A stretch of DNA of 64,000 nt from Acidobacteriota bacterium (GCA_029562975.1 JAKQTR010000040.1:1-64000); one strand, 5' to 3'. Shown: positions 27,783 through 36,993, numbered from the stretch's first letter. The notes: generated from the sequence alone by a model not told the origin. Numbers and translations are program-made.

Positions 27783-29555
27783 CTACTCCTGCGCTCTCGT
27801 CACCGGCGGGAATCCCTTGAGCGGCGGGCGGGCCTGGAACAGGCGGTCCCATTTCCAGCGCTCGGAGGGGTTCGAGGCCTGGAGCCACGTCTGGATCGCG
27901 ACGGGCGGGGCGAAGACGGCGTCGCCGATGGCCGCGAGCGCCGGCACGTCTTGAAACTCCTGCGCGACGGCCGAGCGCACGGCCGTGGCGTCCGCGTAGT
28001 CCAGTCTCGCGCCGAGCGCCGCGGCCGCGTCTGCCAGGATCCGCCAGTCCTCCCGGGCTTCTCCTGGCGGGTCGAGCGCCCGCGCCGTCGACTGCAGCAG
28101 GCCGCGATCGTTCGTGTACGTCGCTTCCTTCTCGACCCATGCGGATCCGGGCAGGACAATGTCGGCCTCCGCCGCGAGCGGCGTCATCAGCACGCCCTGC
28201 ACCACGAGCAGCGGGAGGGCGCCCGACTTGCGCGCGTCGAGGACCCAGCCCAGGTCTCCCATGCTCCCAGCCGGCCCCGGATCGAACACGTAGAGCGCTC
28301 TGACCGAGCCGGCGTCGATCGCTGCGCGCAGGGCGCCGGTATCGCAGCGCCCGGCAGGGCTGCCGGGCGTCGCCAGGCCCATCGCGGCCGCCCCGGCGAC
28401 GTTCGGGGCATCGGCCGCGGGCACGGTGAACCTCGTCGTCTTGGGCTGCGCCTTCTCGGAACAGGCCCACGCCACCGTCACGCTCGACGCGGAGAGCCCC
28501 GGCACGCGCCGCGTGATCTCCCGCACGATGAACAGCTCTTCGTGCGACGCGTGCGCGGACACCAGCAGGCGGAACGATCCCGGCGCGGCCTCGAGGGCCG
28601 GCCGCGCCGCCGCGCGCAAGCGGGCGAGGGCGTCCGGCCAGGTCGCCACCGCCATGGCGCCCGACGCCTGCCTGACGAGCGGCGCGGCGAGGCGCTCGGG
28701 ACTCCCGACCCAGCGGTGCCCGAACCTGCCGATGTCGCACATCCAGTAGCCGTTCACATCCGCGTTGAAGCGCGGCGTGATGCGGATCAGCCGCGCGCCC
28801 TTGGCCCACTCGGGCTTCGCCCGCAGCCACACCGTCGTGCTGCAGCCCTTCGCGCAGAGCGTGCACGTCGTGTCGACGGCCAGCGGGTTGTCCCACGGCC
28901 GCGACGCGAAGCGGTAGTCGCGCGTAGTGATGGCGCCGACGGGGCAGACGTCCATGAGGTTGCCCGAGAGCAGCGAGTGCACGCCGCGCTCGTCGAAGGT
29001 TGCGATCTCGCTCCGGCCTCCCCGGTCCACCACCCCGATCTGCGCGTCGCCGTCGACGATCTTCATGAAGCGGACGCAGCGCGTGCACATGATGCAGCGG
29101 TTCCGGTTCAGCAGGAGCGTGGGCCCGAAGTCCACGTCCGCCGCGGCGCCCTCGCCGTCGAAGGTGCGCCGCGGGAACTCCAGCCGGCTCGCCTCCGGGC
29201 CGAAGGCATAAGAGAAGTCCTGGAGGGGGCACTCGCCGCCCTTGTCGCACACCGGGCAGTCGAGGGGATGGTTGATGAGCAGGAACTCCAACACGCTCGC
29301 CCTCGCCTGGACGACTTCCGCGCTGTTCGTCTCGACCACCATGCCGTCCGCGCACAGCGTCGAGCACGCCGTCTGCAGCTTCGGCATCTTCGCCACCCGC
29401 ACGAGGCAGACGCGGCAGGATCCGTCGATGCCGATCCCCGGGTGGTAGCAGAAAAACGGGATGGAGATGCCGTTCTCGAGGGCCGCCTCGAGAATGGTCG
29501 TGCCCTTGGCGACGGTGATGCCGCGCCCGTCGATCGTCAGGGAAACGGTGTCCAT
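27783..29555 (-). CDS. nuoG: NADH-quinone oxidoreductase subunit G-like iron-sulfur protein
   Basis: A 590-residue protein. The 2Fe-2S ferredoxin domain has C36, C47, C50 and C64. The HxxxCxxC-type cluster (H96, C100, C103, C109) and a further 4Fe-4S site (C154, C157, C160, C204) follow. C231, C234, C238 and C273 begin the molybdopterin-oxidoreductase-like region (about 230-520), and these ligands match the NuoG order. It is shorter than the roughly 900-residue E. coli NuoG but in the range of many bacterial forms. No other nuo gene is in view to the window edge on either side, so it may instead serve a different NAD-linked or hydrogenase-like complex. Start ATG 29555, 6 bases after TATGAT. 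Confidence 0.85.
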   Translation of the reverse strand: MDTVSLTIDGRGITVAKGTTILEAALENGISIPFFCYHPGIGIDGSCRVCLVRVAKMPKLQTACSTLCADGMVVETNSAEVVQARASVLEFLLINHPLDCPVCDKGGECPLQDFSYAFGPEASRLEFPRRTFDGEGAAADVDFGPTLLLNRNRCIMCTRCVRFMKIVDGDAQIGVVDRGGRSEIATFDERGVHSLLSGNLMDVCPVGAITTRDYRFASRPWDNPLAVDTTCTLCAKGCSTTVWLRAKPEWAKGARLIRITPRFNADVNGYWMCDIGRFGHRWVGSPERLAAPLVRQASGAMAVATWPDALARLRAAARPALEAAPGSFRLLVSAHASHEELFIVREITRRVPGLSASSVTVAWACSEKAQPKTTRFTVPAADAPNVAGAAAMGLATPGSPAGRCDTGALRAAIDAGSVRALYVFDPGPAGSMGDLGWVLDARKSGALPLLVVQGVLMTPLAAEADIVLPGSAWVEKEATYTNDRGLLQSTARALDPPGEAREDWRILADAAAALGARLDYADATAVRSAVAQEFQDVPALAAIGDAVFAPPVAIQTWLQASNPSERWKWDRLFQARPPLKGFPPVTRAQE

Positions 29556-29561
29556 GGGGAA

Positions 29562-29567
29562 ATCATA
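29562..29567 (-). promoter_or_regulatory. -10 TATGAT for leaderless nuoG-dsbD mRNA
   Basis: On the minus strand TATGAT is followed by TTCCCC and the ATG at 29555, a 6-base gap. Confidence 0.55.
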
Positions 29568-29569
29568 CC

Positions 29570-29673
29570 GGGATTCGGGACTGGAGACGCGTCCTGCCGC
29601 TTCGAAGCTGGCGGGAAGGCCGTCCGGCGAAGCCGGGCGCCGCGGGCCGGGCGCCTCAGGCCGGGCGCCGCGG
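29570..29673 (+). repeat. Heptamer array and 14-bp tandem triplet
   Basis: Units GGGATTC, GGGACTG and GAGACGC occupy 29570-29590. At 29632-29673 a 14-bp unit (GCCGGGCGCCGCGG, twice seven) is repeated three times head to tail, the middle copy with two changes. The 161-bp gap between nuoG and the M1 peptidase holds no gene. Confidence 0.65.
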
Positions 29674-29716
29674 GAAAGGCGCAGGAGTCCAGGCGGCGGA
29701 GGGGCAGCGAAGGCGA

Positions 29717-32470
29717 CTAGCGCGGGGCGATCTCCAGCGGGGTGAGGCCGTCGCGGTTCAGCGTGACCTTCCGCACGTCGCCCGACACGGGCAGGCTGAA
29801 TTCCGACACGCGGTCGCCGGCCACGATCTGGTGGTCTTCCGTCCTGCCGTCGCCATAGTGGATCGTGGCCGTCACCGGGAACTCGTGGAGCCGGCCCCGC
29901 TGCTCGACGCGCAGCGTCACTGCGGGCGCCGGCGCGATCCGGGTCGACCACGTCATCGCGACCAGCGGGGTCCCGAAGCCGTCGATCCACTCGTCGAAGA
30001 ACCGCTTCAGCGAACGCCCGCTTTCCTGCTCGAAGGCCCTGCGCACGTCGTCCGTGCCGGCCTTCCTGAAGCGGAACTCGAAATACAGGTGCCTGACGCC
30101 GCGGAAGAACGCGTCGTCGCCGATCATGCGCCGGAGCATGTGCAGGACCGTCGCCGACTTGTTGTAGACGATGGCCCGGAAGATCCGGCTGTCGTCCTTG
30201 ATGTGGCCGAGGCGGTACCCGAGCGACACCGGGCCCGCGTGGCCTTCCCTGCGGGCCCACTGCGCCATGCGCCGGAGCAACTGGCCGAACAGCCCGTCGC
30301 CCTGGCTCTTGCGGCCCCAGAGAGCGGCGAAGTACTGGGAGAAGCCTTCGCTGATCCACTGGTCGTGGTAGTTGCGCCAGCCCACGGCCTGGCCCCACCA
30401 CTGGTGGGCCGCCTCGTGCGCCAGGAAGAACTCCGGGAAGCCCTGGAAGGCCGCCGGGTCTCCGCTCCAGCTGATGGCCGCCGCCGGAAGCGGCTGGTTC
30501 AGGATGGCGAGGTACGGGGGGCTGTGCCCGCCCGGCAGGTTCTTCTCGATGAGCGCGAGCGTGAGGGCGGGATACGGCGCGTCGCCCACGAGCGACGCGT
30601 AGTACTCCATCACGCCGGCGAGCACCGCCGCGGCGTTCCGGCCGCGGCCGGCCTGGCGGGGATTCGCCTGGACCGTCAGAGCGATTTCGCCGTTGAACGC
30701 CCCGGACCCCGCGGGGATTGAGGGCAGGGCCGTGGAACCCCGGGACGCCACGCTCCCGATGGCGTCCACGAGCGAGACGGTTCTCGAGTCCACCCGCGTG
30801 AAGCGGCTGATCAGGCACGCGAGGTACCGCACCGGCTGCCGCGCTTCGAACGTGAACAGCCGCCCCTGCTGGTGCCGATCCGCCTGCGGCACGACCACCG
30901 GCGATCCCGGCGCCAGCTCGCCGCTCGCCACGACGTGGTACGGCTCCGGGACGGCCAGGTGCAGCGTCGCCGTGGCATATCCGCCGGACGACGCCTGCGG
31001 GTACCAGTAGCTGCGCGTCGAGTACAGCAGGTTCGTCTCCGCGGGGAACGACGACGCCTCGTTGAGGATCGGCGTGTCCTGCGGGAACTGGGGGGCCGCG
31101 GTCTCGCGGTCCGGCTCGTCCGGTTCGAGCCGGCCGGAATAGGCGACGACCAGGTTGAGGATCGTGCCGCGCGTGGCGAATCCGGTCAGATTGACCACGA
31201 CGTTGTTCTGCCCGCGGACGCGCAGCGCGAGCAGGCGGCCGAACTCGACGCTGTGGACGGACCGCACCGTCAGCGGCTCGGCCAGCCGGAGCGTGAGGCG
31301 GTTGATGGCGTTCGCCGTGACGCGGAGGCTGACGAGCGCCCGGCCGTCCAGCCAGAACCGCTCGGGATCGATCGACACGTCGAGCTGATAGTGGCTGACC
31401 TCGTAGGGAGCCTGTCCGTCCTCGTCGAACGATCGTCCGCCAGCGGCCAGACGCTCCGGCGACGCGTACAACGAGATGTTCCGGCGCCGCCTTCGGTCGA
31501 ACAGCGAGATGTCTTCCGGGTCGCTGGCTGACCGGGCGTATGTGAGCGTCTGGAAGCGCCGCGTCTGGATCTCCGCGAGGAAGTCCCCGGGCTGCGGCTC
31601 GATGGACCAGACGTCGCGGCTCAGGTCGGCCAGGTCCAGGCCGTAGGACTTAGGGACGCTCTCTTTGAACACCTCCGCGGCCTTGCGGAAGACGCGCGGA
31701 TCGACAGGCTCCGGCGCGAGCGTCTCGGGCGGGAACCGCCGCCGGAAGTCCGACGGATGGAGGCGCAGGAAGAGCGCCTCGAAGCGCGTGTCGATCGTGT
31801 CGCTCCCGGCGTAGGCCCGAAGCTGCTCGCGCTCGACCTCGGGTGCCGGCCGGAACCGGATCACGCCGTCCCGGATCGGCACGAACACGGCGGCCGTCGG
31901 GCCTCCGGCGCTCGACGCCACGAAGACCAGGCCCTCGCCCATGCGCACGTCCAGGTCGTGGGCCCGCGTCGCGAAGTCCCGCACCCTGTACTGGCGTTCC
32001 GGGTCCAGGAACAACCGGCTCAACCCGTCCACGGTCGCCAGGGCCTGCTGGCCCGCGATTCGCCACTCGTCGCCGCTCGTGTCGGTCGGCACGCGCCGGA
32101 CGTCGAGCCGCCAGGTGACGACGCGGGCCTGGCGGCCGCGCTCGGTGAAGATTTCGACCATGAGCCGGTAGCCGTCGCCCGGCAGCGTGCCCTCGAGAGG
32201 GCCGCGGTCGCGCTCGCGGATGACCGCGCGGGTGATTCCCGGCACGACCAGCGCCTCGGCGGCTTCACGCGCCAGTCCCCTGTGGGCCACGCTCGACAGG
32301 AGGTCCATGTAGCCGTCCGGGCTGCCGGCCTGCATGACCTGTTCGATCTTCAGCAGGAGGCGCACGATGCCGTCGAGGGGAAGAGGCTGCTGGGTCCGCA
32401 CCTCTCCCGCCCCGGCCATCAGCAGGGCCAGCGCGGCGGCGGCGATCGGAACGGCTCGGCGGCGAGGCAT
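29717..32470 (-). CDS. Secreted M1-family metallopeptidase
   Basis: A 917-residue protein. The signal peptide is about residues 1-27 (VPIAAAALALLMAGAGEVRTQ). An unassigned N-terminal region covers about 30-400. The M1 aminopeptidase-like portion opens with a beta domain near 410 (YEVSHYQLDVSIDPERFWLDGRALV). The catalytic part has the zinc motif HEAAHQWWG (H685, H689), the third ligand in WISEGFSQYF (E708) and a conserved Tyr region near 770. The canonical GxMEN exopeptidase motif is not obvious (GGHSPPYLAI stands in its place), so an aminopeptidase activity is likely but not certain. Start ATG 32470. Probably periplasmic or surface-exposed. Confidence 0.82.
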   Translation of the reverse strand: MPRRRAVPIAAAALALLMAGAGEVRTQQPLPLDGIVRLLLKIEQVMQAGSPDGYMDLLSSVAHRGLAREAAEALVVPGITRAVIRERDRGPLEGTLPGDGYRLMVEIFTERGRQARVVTWRLDVRRVPTDTSGDEWRIAGQQALATVDGLSRLFLDPERQYRVRDFATRAHDLDVRMGEGLVFVASSAGGPTAAVFVPIRDGVIRFRPAPEVEREQLRAYAGSDTIDTRFEALFLRLHPSDFRRRFPPETLAPEPVDPRVFRKAAEVFKESVPKSYGLDLADLSRDVWSIEPQPGDFLAEIQTRRFQTLTYARSASDPEDISLFDRRRRRNISLYASPERLAAGGRSFDEDGQAPYEVSHYQLDVSIDPERFWLDGRALVSLRVTANAINRLTLRLAEPLTVRSVHSVEFGRLLALRVRGQNNVVVNLTGFATRGTILNLVVAYSGRLEPDEPDRETAAPQFPQDTPILNEASSFPAETNLLYSTRSYWYPQASSGGYATATLHLAVPEPYHVVASGELAPGSPVVVPQADRHQQGRLFTFEARQPVRYLACLISRFTRVDSRTVSLVDAIGSVASRGSTALPSIPAGSGAFNGEIALTVQANPRQAGRGRNAAAVLAGVMEYYASLVGDAPYPALTLALIEKNLPGGHSPPYLAILNQPLPAAAISWSGDPAAFQGFPEFFLAHEAAHQWWGQAVGWRNYHDQWISEGFSQYFAALWGRKSQGDGLFGQLLRRMAQWARREGHAGPVSLGYRLGHIKDDSRIFRAIVYNKSATVLHMLRRMIGDDAFFRGVRHLYFEFRFRKAGTDDVRRAFEQESGRSLKRFFDEWIDGFGTPLVAMTWSTRIAPAPAVTLRVEQRGRLHEFPVTATIHYGDGRTEDHQIVAGDRVSEFSLPVSGDVRKVTLNRDGLTPLEIAPR

Positions 32471-32687
32471 CGAGGGGCCTTGACGGCTCACTACATTAGA
32501 CGCGCGCGCGCGCCCGTTGGTGCTTGGGCTGGTTCCCGTCGCGCTCATTATCCGCCCGTCCTGCCCGCCTGGATTGCCTTCCTGCGGGCCGCCCCGCCTG
32601 GCGGCCGGGCGCGCCTTCCGTCTCGAGGGCCAGGCCCCGGGTGCAGGGCCGAACGGGCGGAACCGATAACCGGACACGGAGACCCTC

Positions 32688-34388
32688 ATGAACCTCCATG
32701 ACGCACGCCGGCGGCGCCGCCTGAGCTGGGAGCAAGCCAAGCGCGACCTGGGATACCGCGACGGCGATCCGCTGAACCTCGGCCGCCTCTGCGCAGATCG
32801 CCACGTCGACGAGGGCCGCGGCGAACGAGTTGCGCTCATCCACGAAGACCACGAAGGCCAGGTCCGCCGCTACACCTTCCGCGACCTGATGGAACTCAGC
32901 AACGGCTGGGCGAGGTTCTTGTCAGATCAGGCGTCCGTTTGCCAGTTGGATCGGGTCTGTCTTTTCCTAGATAGGACGCCCGAGCTGTACGCGGCCTTCC
33001 TGGGCATTCTGAAGACAGGGGCGATTGCCGAACCGCTGTTCCCTGTGTTCGGCGAGGACGCGCTGACGGCCCGCATGCTGGACAGCGGGGCGGCGGCCGT
33101 CATCACCTCGCGGCGCCACCTCGGCAAGCTGCGCCGGACCCGCTCCAGGCTGCCCGACCTGAGGACGGTCGTCGTCGTCGACGCCGAGCCGGGCGGGCAA
33201 GGGCTCCGCCAGGGTGAGATGGCGTTCCGGATGGAGGACCATCGCGACGCGCGGTTTTCCGCGGCCGCGACGCACGCCGAGAGCCCGAGCGTGCTGCACT
33301 ACACCAGCGGGACGACCGGCGCCCCGAAGGGCGCCCTGCACGTGCACGGCAGCGTGTTCGCGCAGTACCTGACGTCGAAAGTCGTGCTGGACATCCGGGA
33401 CGACGACGTCTATTGGTGCACGGCGGACCCGGGCTGGGTCACGGGCACGAGCTACGGCATCATCGGTCCCTGGTCGCTCGGCGCCACGCAGGTCGTGCTC
33501 GACGGGGGGTTCTCGAGCGAGCGCTGGTACGGGACGATCGAGCGGCACCGGGTGAGCGTGTGGTACACGGCGCCGACGGCAATCCGGATGCTGATGAAGG
33601 ACGGCCTCGATCCGGTGCGGCGGAGGGACCTCTCGAGCCTGCGGCACGCGTGCAGCGTCGGCGAGCCTCTGAATCCGGAGGCGGTGCGGTGGGGCCGCGA
33701 GGCATTCGGCCTCTGGTTCCACGACACCTTCTGGCAGACCGAGACCGGGGCCATCGTGGTCACGAACCTGCCCGGCATGCCCGTGAAGCCCGGGAGCATG
33801 GGGCGGCCGTTTCCGGCCGTCGAGGCGGCGATTGTCGAGCCCGGGACCGGCGTGCCGATTGCGGAGGCCGGCCGCGTCGGCCTGCTGGCGATCCGGCCGC
33901 CCTGGCCGAGCCTCATGCGCGCGTACTGGAACAACACGGCCGCCTACTACGGCAAGTTCCTCAATGGCTGGTACGTGTCCGGGGATCGGGCCAGCGTGGA
34001 CGACGACGGGTACTTCTGGTTCTGCGGGCGCGACGACGATGTGATCAACACGGCCGGGCACCTGGTCGGGCCGTTCGAAGTGGAGAGCGCGCTGCTGGAG
34101 CACCCGGCCGTGGCCGAGTCGGCGGCAATCGGCAAGCCCGATCCCGTGAGCCTGGAGGTCGTGAAGGCGTTCGTGGCGCTCCGGCCGGGCTTCGAGGCCA
34201 GCGAGGAGCTCGAGCTCGACATCATGAACTTCGTGCGGAAGCGGCTGTCGCCGCTCGCGATGCCGCAGGAGATCGCCTTCGTGGACCGGCTGCCCAAAAC
34301 GGGGAGCGGCAAGATCCTGCGCCGGATGCTGAGAGCGCGGGAACTCGGCCAGTCGGCGGGCGACCTCAGTACAATGGACGGCGGCTAG
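32688..34388 (+). CDS. Acetyl-CoA/acyl-CoA synthetase (AMP-forming)
   Basis: A 566-residue ANL-superfamily enzyme. The phosphate-binding loop is YTSGTTGAPKGALHVHG (205-221), followed by WCTADPGWVTGTSYGIIGPW, DTFWQTETG, WYVSGDRASVDDDGYFWFCGRDDDVINTAGH and the C-domain catalytic Lys in PKTGSGKILRR (K542). The WQTETG and DPGWVTG segments resemble AcsA-type acetyl-CoA synthetases, so acetate or another short acid is the probable substrate. It makes acyl-AMP and then acyl-CoA. The next genes encode an acyl carrier protein and Kbl, so the acyl group might instead be loaded on the carrier. The TAG stop is the first triplet of a heptamer array. Confidence 0.85.
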   Translation: MNLHDARRRRRLSWEQAKRDLGYRDGDPLNLGRLCADRHVDEGRGERVALIHEDHEGQVRRYTFRDLMELSNGWARFLSDQASVCQLDRVCLFLDRTPELYAAFLGILKTGAIAEPLFPVFGEDALTARMLDSGAAAVITSRRHLGKLRRTRSRLPDLRTVVVVDAEPGGQGLRQGEMAFRMEDHRDARFSAAATHAESPSVLHYTSGTTGAPKGALHVHGSVFAQYLTSKVVLDIRDDDVYWCTADPGWVTGTSYGIIGPWSLGATQVVLDGGFSSERWYGTIERHRVSVWYTAPTAIRMLMKDGLDPVRRRDLSSLRHACSVGEPLNPEAVRWGREAFGLWFHDTFWQTETGAIVVTNLPGMPVKPGSMGRPFPAVEAAIVEPGTGVPIAEAGRVGLLAIRPPWPSLMRAYWNNTAAYYGKFLNGWYVSGDRASVDDDGYFWFCGRDDDVINTAGHLVGPFEVESALLEHPAVAESAAIGKPDPVSLEVVKAFVALRPGFEASEELELDIMNFVRKRLSPLAMPQEIAFVDRLPKTGSGKILRRMLRARELGQSAGDLSTMDGG

Positions 34389-34508
34389 GCGCCGGGGGCC
34401 GGGCGCCAGGGCCTGGCGGGAGGCGGCGCTGGCCGCGCGGGCGCGGCCGGGGCGACGCTGACGGGCCCGGCCGGCCGGCGGCCCGCGTCCGGTCCCGGGC
34501 CCCTGACT
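34386..34508. repeat. Two-armed heptanucleotide array
   Basis: Left arm 34386-34427 has TAGGCGC, CGGGGGC, CGGGCGC, CAGGGCC, TGGCGGG and AGGCGGC, beginning with the stop codon itself. Right arm about 34481-34508 has opposite polarity and is weaker (GCCCGCG, TCCGGTC, CCGGGCC, CCTGACT). It lies between two co-directional genes. Confidence 0.65.
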
Positions 34509-34521
34509 CAGGGAGCATCCG

Positions 34522-34779
34522 ATGAAGGAACTGATCCTCGACTACATCAAGCGTGAGTACCTCGACGCCGACGATGCCGGCGACGCGCCGCTGACGGCGG
34601 ACACGCCGCTCATCTCGAGCGGCATTGTCGACAGCTTCAGCATGGTCAGCCTGAAGCGGTTTCTCGAGAAGCAGTACGCGATCCGCATCCCGGACGAAGA
34701 AGCCACGCCGCAGGCGTTCGACACCGTGACCAGCATCGTCGGCCTGGTCGCCAGGCACCTGCCGAAGACGGGGGCGTAG
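34522..34779 (+). CDS. Acyl carrier protein
   Basis: An 85-residue acidic protein. The phosphopantetheine site is S38 in SSGIVDSFSMVSLKRFLEKQY, matching the D-S-(L/F) motif, with helix 1 at about 2-14 and helices 3-4 at about 55-78. The sequence (TPLISSGIVDSFSMVSL) is closer to stand-alone carriers of secondary pathways than to housekeeping AcpP. It lies between an acyl-CoA synthetase and Kbl, with 2 bases to the kbl start. A Shine-Dalgarno-like GGGAG precedes the start. It probably carries an acyl group for the neighbouring amino-ketone synthase-fold enzyme. Confidence 0.85.
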   Translation: MKELILDYIKREYLDADDAGDAPLTADTPLISSGIVDSFSMVSLKRFLEKQYAIRIPDEEATPQAFDTVTSIVGLVARHLPKTGA

Positions 34780-34781
34780 CC

Positions 34782-36029
34782 ATGGCGTACCCTGCGGCCG
34801 TGCGGGACGCCTGGCGTGCGGAGCTGGCCGGCATCCGCGAGAAGGGCATCTTCAAGGACGAGCGCTTCATCCATTCGCCGCAGGCTGCGCGGATCACGGT
34901 CGAGTACCCGGCCGGGGCGCCCCTGAAAGAGGTGGTCAACCTCTGCGCGAACAACTACCTCGGTCTGTCCAGCCACCCCGCGGTTGTGGCGGCCGCGCAC
35001 CGGGCTCTCGACGAGCGCGGCTACGGCATGTCGAGCGTGCGGTTCATCTGCGGGACGCAGGACGTGCACCGGGCGCTCGAGGAGAAGCTGACGGCCTTTC
35101 TGGGAACCGAGGACACGATCCTTTTCGCCAGCTGCCTGGACGCGAACGCGGGCGTGTTCGAGGCGATCCTCGGGCCCGAGGACGTGATGATCTCGGACCG
35201 CCTGGTGCACGCGTCCATTGTGGACGGCATCCGCCTGTGCAAGGCGATGCACGACACGTACAAGCACTGCGACATGGCGCACCTGGAGGAGAAGCTGCGG
35301 GAGCACCAGGACAAGCGGGTGCGGGTCGTCATCACCGACGGCGTGTTCTCGATGGACGGCGACATGGCGCCGCTCGACGAGATCGTGGCGCTGGCCGAGC
35401 AGTACCGGGCGCTGGTGTTCCTCGACGACAGCCACGCGACCGGGTTCATCGGCCGCACCGGGCGGGGCGTGCACGAGCGCTTCGGCGTGATGGGGAAGAT
35501 CGACATCCTCACGACGACGCTCGGCAAGGCCCTCGGCGGCGCGAGCGGCGGCTGCGTGTCGGGCCGCAAGGAAATCGTGGATCTGTGCCGGCAGCGGGCG
35601 CGGCCGTACCTCTTCAGCAACGCCGTGCCGCCGCCGATCGCGGCGTCGGCCATCGCGGTGCTCGACATCCTGAGCGCGACGACCGCGCGGCGCGACGCGC
35701 TCGAGGCGAACGCGGCCTTCTGGCGCGCGGGCCTCAAGGACGCCGGGTTCGTGATCAAGGACGGCGACAGCCCGATCGTGCCGGTCATGCTCTTCAACGC
35801 GAAGCTCGCGCAGGAGGTCGCGCGCGACCTCTACGACGAGGGCGTCTACGTCGTCGGCTTCTTTTTTCCGGTCGTGGCGGCCGGGCAGGCGCGGATCCGC
35901 ACGCAGCTCTCGGCGGATCACGACATCCCCATGCTGGAACGCGCCCTCGAGGCCTTCAAGAAGGTCGGGGCGAAGCACGGCATCCTCGGGCTGGACAAGA
36001 AGGGGATCATCGAGAAGTACGGGCTGTAG
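34782..36029 (+). CDS. kbl: Glycine C-acetyltransferase / alpha-oxoamine synthase
   Basis: A 415-residue PLP enzyme. Kbl-like text runs throughout: FCANNYLG-type CANNYLGLSSHP near 55, VRFICGTQDVHRALE at 86-100, HASIVDGIRLCKA near 143, DDSHATGFIG near 215, and the PLP lysine K249 in TTTLGKALGGASGG. Kbl joins acetyl-CoA and glycine to make 2-amino-3-ketobutyrate, or works in reverse in threonine breakdown. Threonine dehydrogenase, its usual neighbour, is absent; an acyl-CoA synthetase and a carrier protein precede it. It may therefore use an acyl-ACP. The stop TAG sits in a heptamer array. Confidence 0.88.
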   Translation: MAYPAAVRDAWRAELAGIREKGIFKDERFIHSPQAARITVEYPAGAPLKEVVNLCANNYLGLSSHPAVVAAAHRALDERGYGMSSVRFICGTQDVHRALEEKLTAFLGTEDTILFASCLDANAGVFEAILGPEDVMISDRLVHASIVDGIRLCKAMHDTYKHCDMAHLEEKLREHQDKRVRVVITDGVFSMDGDMAPLDEIVALAEQYRALVFLDDSHATGFIGRTGRGVHERFGVMGKIDILTTTLGKALGGASGGCVSGRKEIVDLCRQRARPYLFSNAVPPPIAASAIAVLDILSATTARRDALEANAAFWRAGLKDAGFVIKDGDSPIVPVMLFNAKLAQEVARDLYDEGVYVVGFFFPVVAAGQARIRTQLSADHDIPMLERALEAFKKVGAKHGILGLDKKGIIEKYGL

Positions 36030-36134
36030 TCAGGCGCTAGGCGCTGGGCGCTAGTGGGACGCGGCTGGCGCCGCGCGGGGCGGGCGAGTCGTGAGAGTCC
36101 GTCTCTCTCGCCTCAGCCCCCAGCCCCTAGAGCA
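36024..36134. repeat. Two-armed heptanucleotide array between convergent genes
   Basis: Left arm 36024-36058 has CTGTAGT, CAGGCGC, TAGGCGC, TGGGCGC and TAGTGGG. Right arm 36107-36134 has CTCGCCT, CAGCCCC, CAGCCCC and TAGAGCA. Both flanking stop codons fall inside arms. Confidence 0.82.
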
Positions 36135-36501
36135 TGATCAGCGTCGCGATCCACGGCACGAGGGCGGCCAGCACGTAGAGGGCCGTCAGGGACGCGAGCA
36201 CGCGGTGGACGCCGACGAGGTGGAGCGAGATGCCGAGGAAGGCGGCCGCCAGCTTGGCGCCGGCGACCGTAGCGCCCTGCCCAAAGACGGCCATGAGGGA
36301 GGCGAGCAAGGGGTTCGCCTCGAGGGACACGCCGAAAGTCGAGACCCCCACGTAGGTCATCACTCCGTCCGCCGCCTGGGCGAGCAGGAACAGCACGATG
36401 ACGACGTCACCGAAGCGCGAGCGCCCGGCGGACGCCTGCTCGACGCGCACGCGTGGCCTCCAGACTGTGCGACGCCGGCGCAGGCGCCCCTCGGCCCCCA
36501 T
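36127..36501 (-). CDS. Small membrane protein, DUF5658-like
   Basis: About 124 residues from ATG 36501; GTG 36450 (107 residues) and ATG 36546 are alternative starts. An Arg-rich N-tail is followed by three hydrophobic helices: VVIVLFLLAQAADGVMTYVGV, EANPLLASLMAVFGQGATVAGAKLAAAFLGISLHLVG and a final LTALYVLAALVPWIATLIML. The D in the first helix, EANPLLA and the Lys in the second helix match the small DUF5658 membrane family of unknown function. No partner is evident. Confidence 0.55.
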   Translation of the reverse strand: MGAEGRLRRRRTVWRPRVRVEQASAGRSRFGDVVIVLFLLAQAADGVMTYVGVSTFGVSLEANPLLASLMAVFGQGATVAGAKLAAAFLGISLHLVGVHRVLASLTALYVLAALVPWIATLIML

Positions 36502-36993
36502 CGGCTCTGACCCGGGCCTCGTGACGGGAGGAGGAGCGGACGCCATACCCTTCCGGCTGCAAGAAGCGATCACAGCCGAAGCGGGTGCGAGGAACGCCGG
36601 CCCAGGCAGATTCTGCCCGAAATCCAGCCGGGATGCGCAGGCCATTCCCACATTTCGTGAAGAGGCGGGCAAGAGCGGGCAACAGGACGAGGGGCGCGCG
36701 GCGTGGCGGGATTTCCGCGCGCCGAGACCGGCGTGCGGCGAGCCGCCGCGGCGGCTCCGTTCCGGCGATGCAAGGGCCGCCCTGACCGAGCTTCCGGAGC
36801 GGCTGCGGGCCCGGTGTTGAGCGGCGGCCCCGAGGCGTCCGGCTCCTAGTTCCTCGCTCGGGCCCGTCGTGAACCTGTCGTCAAGCCCCGCCGCCCTGCC
36901 GTGGGCAGCCTCGCCCGGCAGCCTGTGCAGGCGGGTTGACGCTATACTTGCGAGTCGTCCTGGAGGATTCGGGAACGCTTCCGGGAGCATGTC
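36502..36993. other. 492-bp stretch without a recognisable gene
   Basis: No reading frame here has recognisable protein character. Towards the right end lie TATACT (36943-36948), a plausible -10, and GGGAG 7 bases before the ACT gene's ATG, so this gene has an ordinary leadered start. The rest may hold the 5' region of the DUF5658-like gene. Confidence 0.4.

Noticed and set aside
32500-32513. CG dinucleotide run upstream of the CoA synthetase
   Set aside because: About seven CG steps are not remarkable at this base composition and have no link to a feature.
36704-36718. GG-N10-GC spacing resembling a sigma-54 promoter
   Set aside because: Only the GG and GC match the TGGCAC-N5-TTGC consensus, no gene start follows at a suitable distance, and such spacing is frequent by chance at this GC content.
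36398-36820. Plus-strand frame of 140 codons before the ACT gene
   Set aside because: Its sequence is Arg/Ala/Pro-rich without hydrophobic periodicity or motifs, its first part is antisense to the DUF5658-like gene, and no ribosome-binding site is evident.
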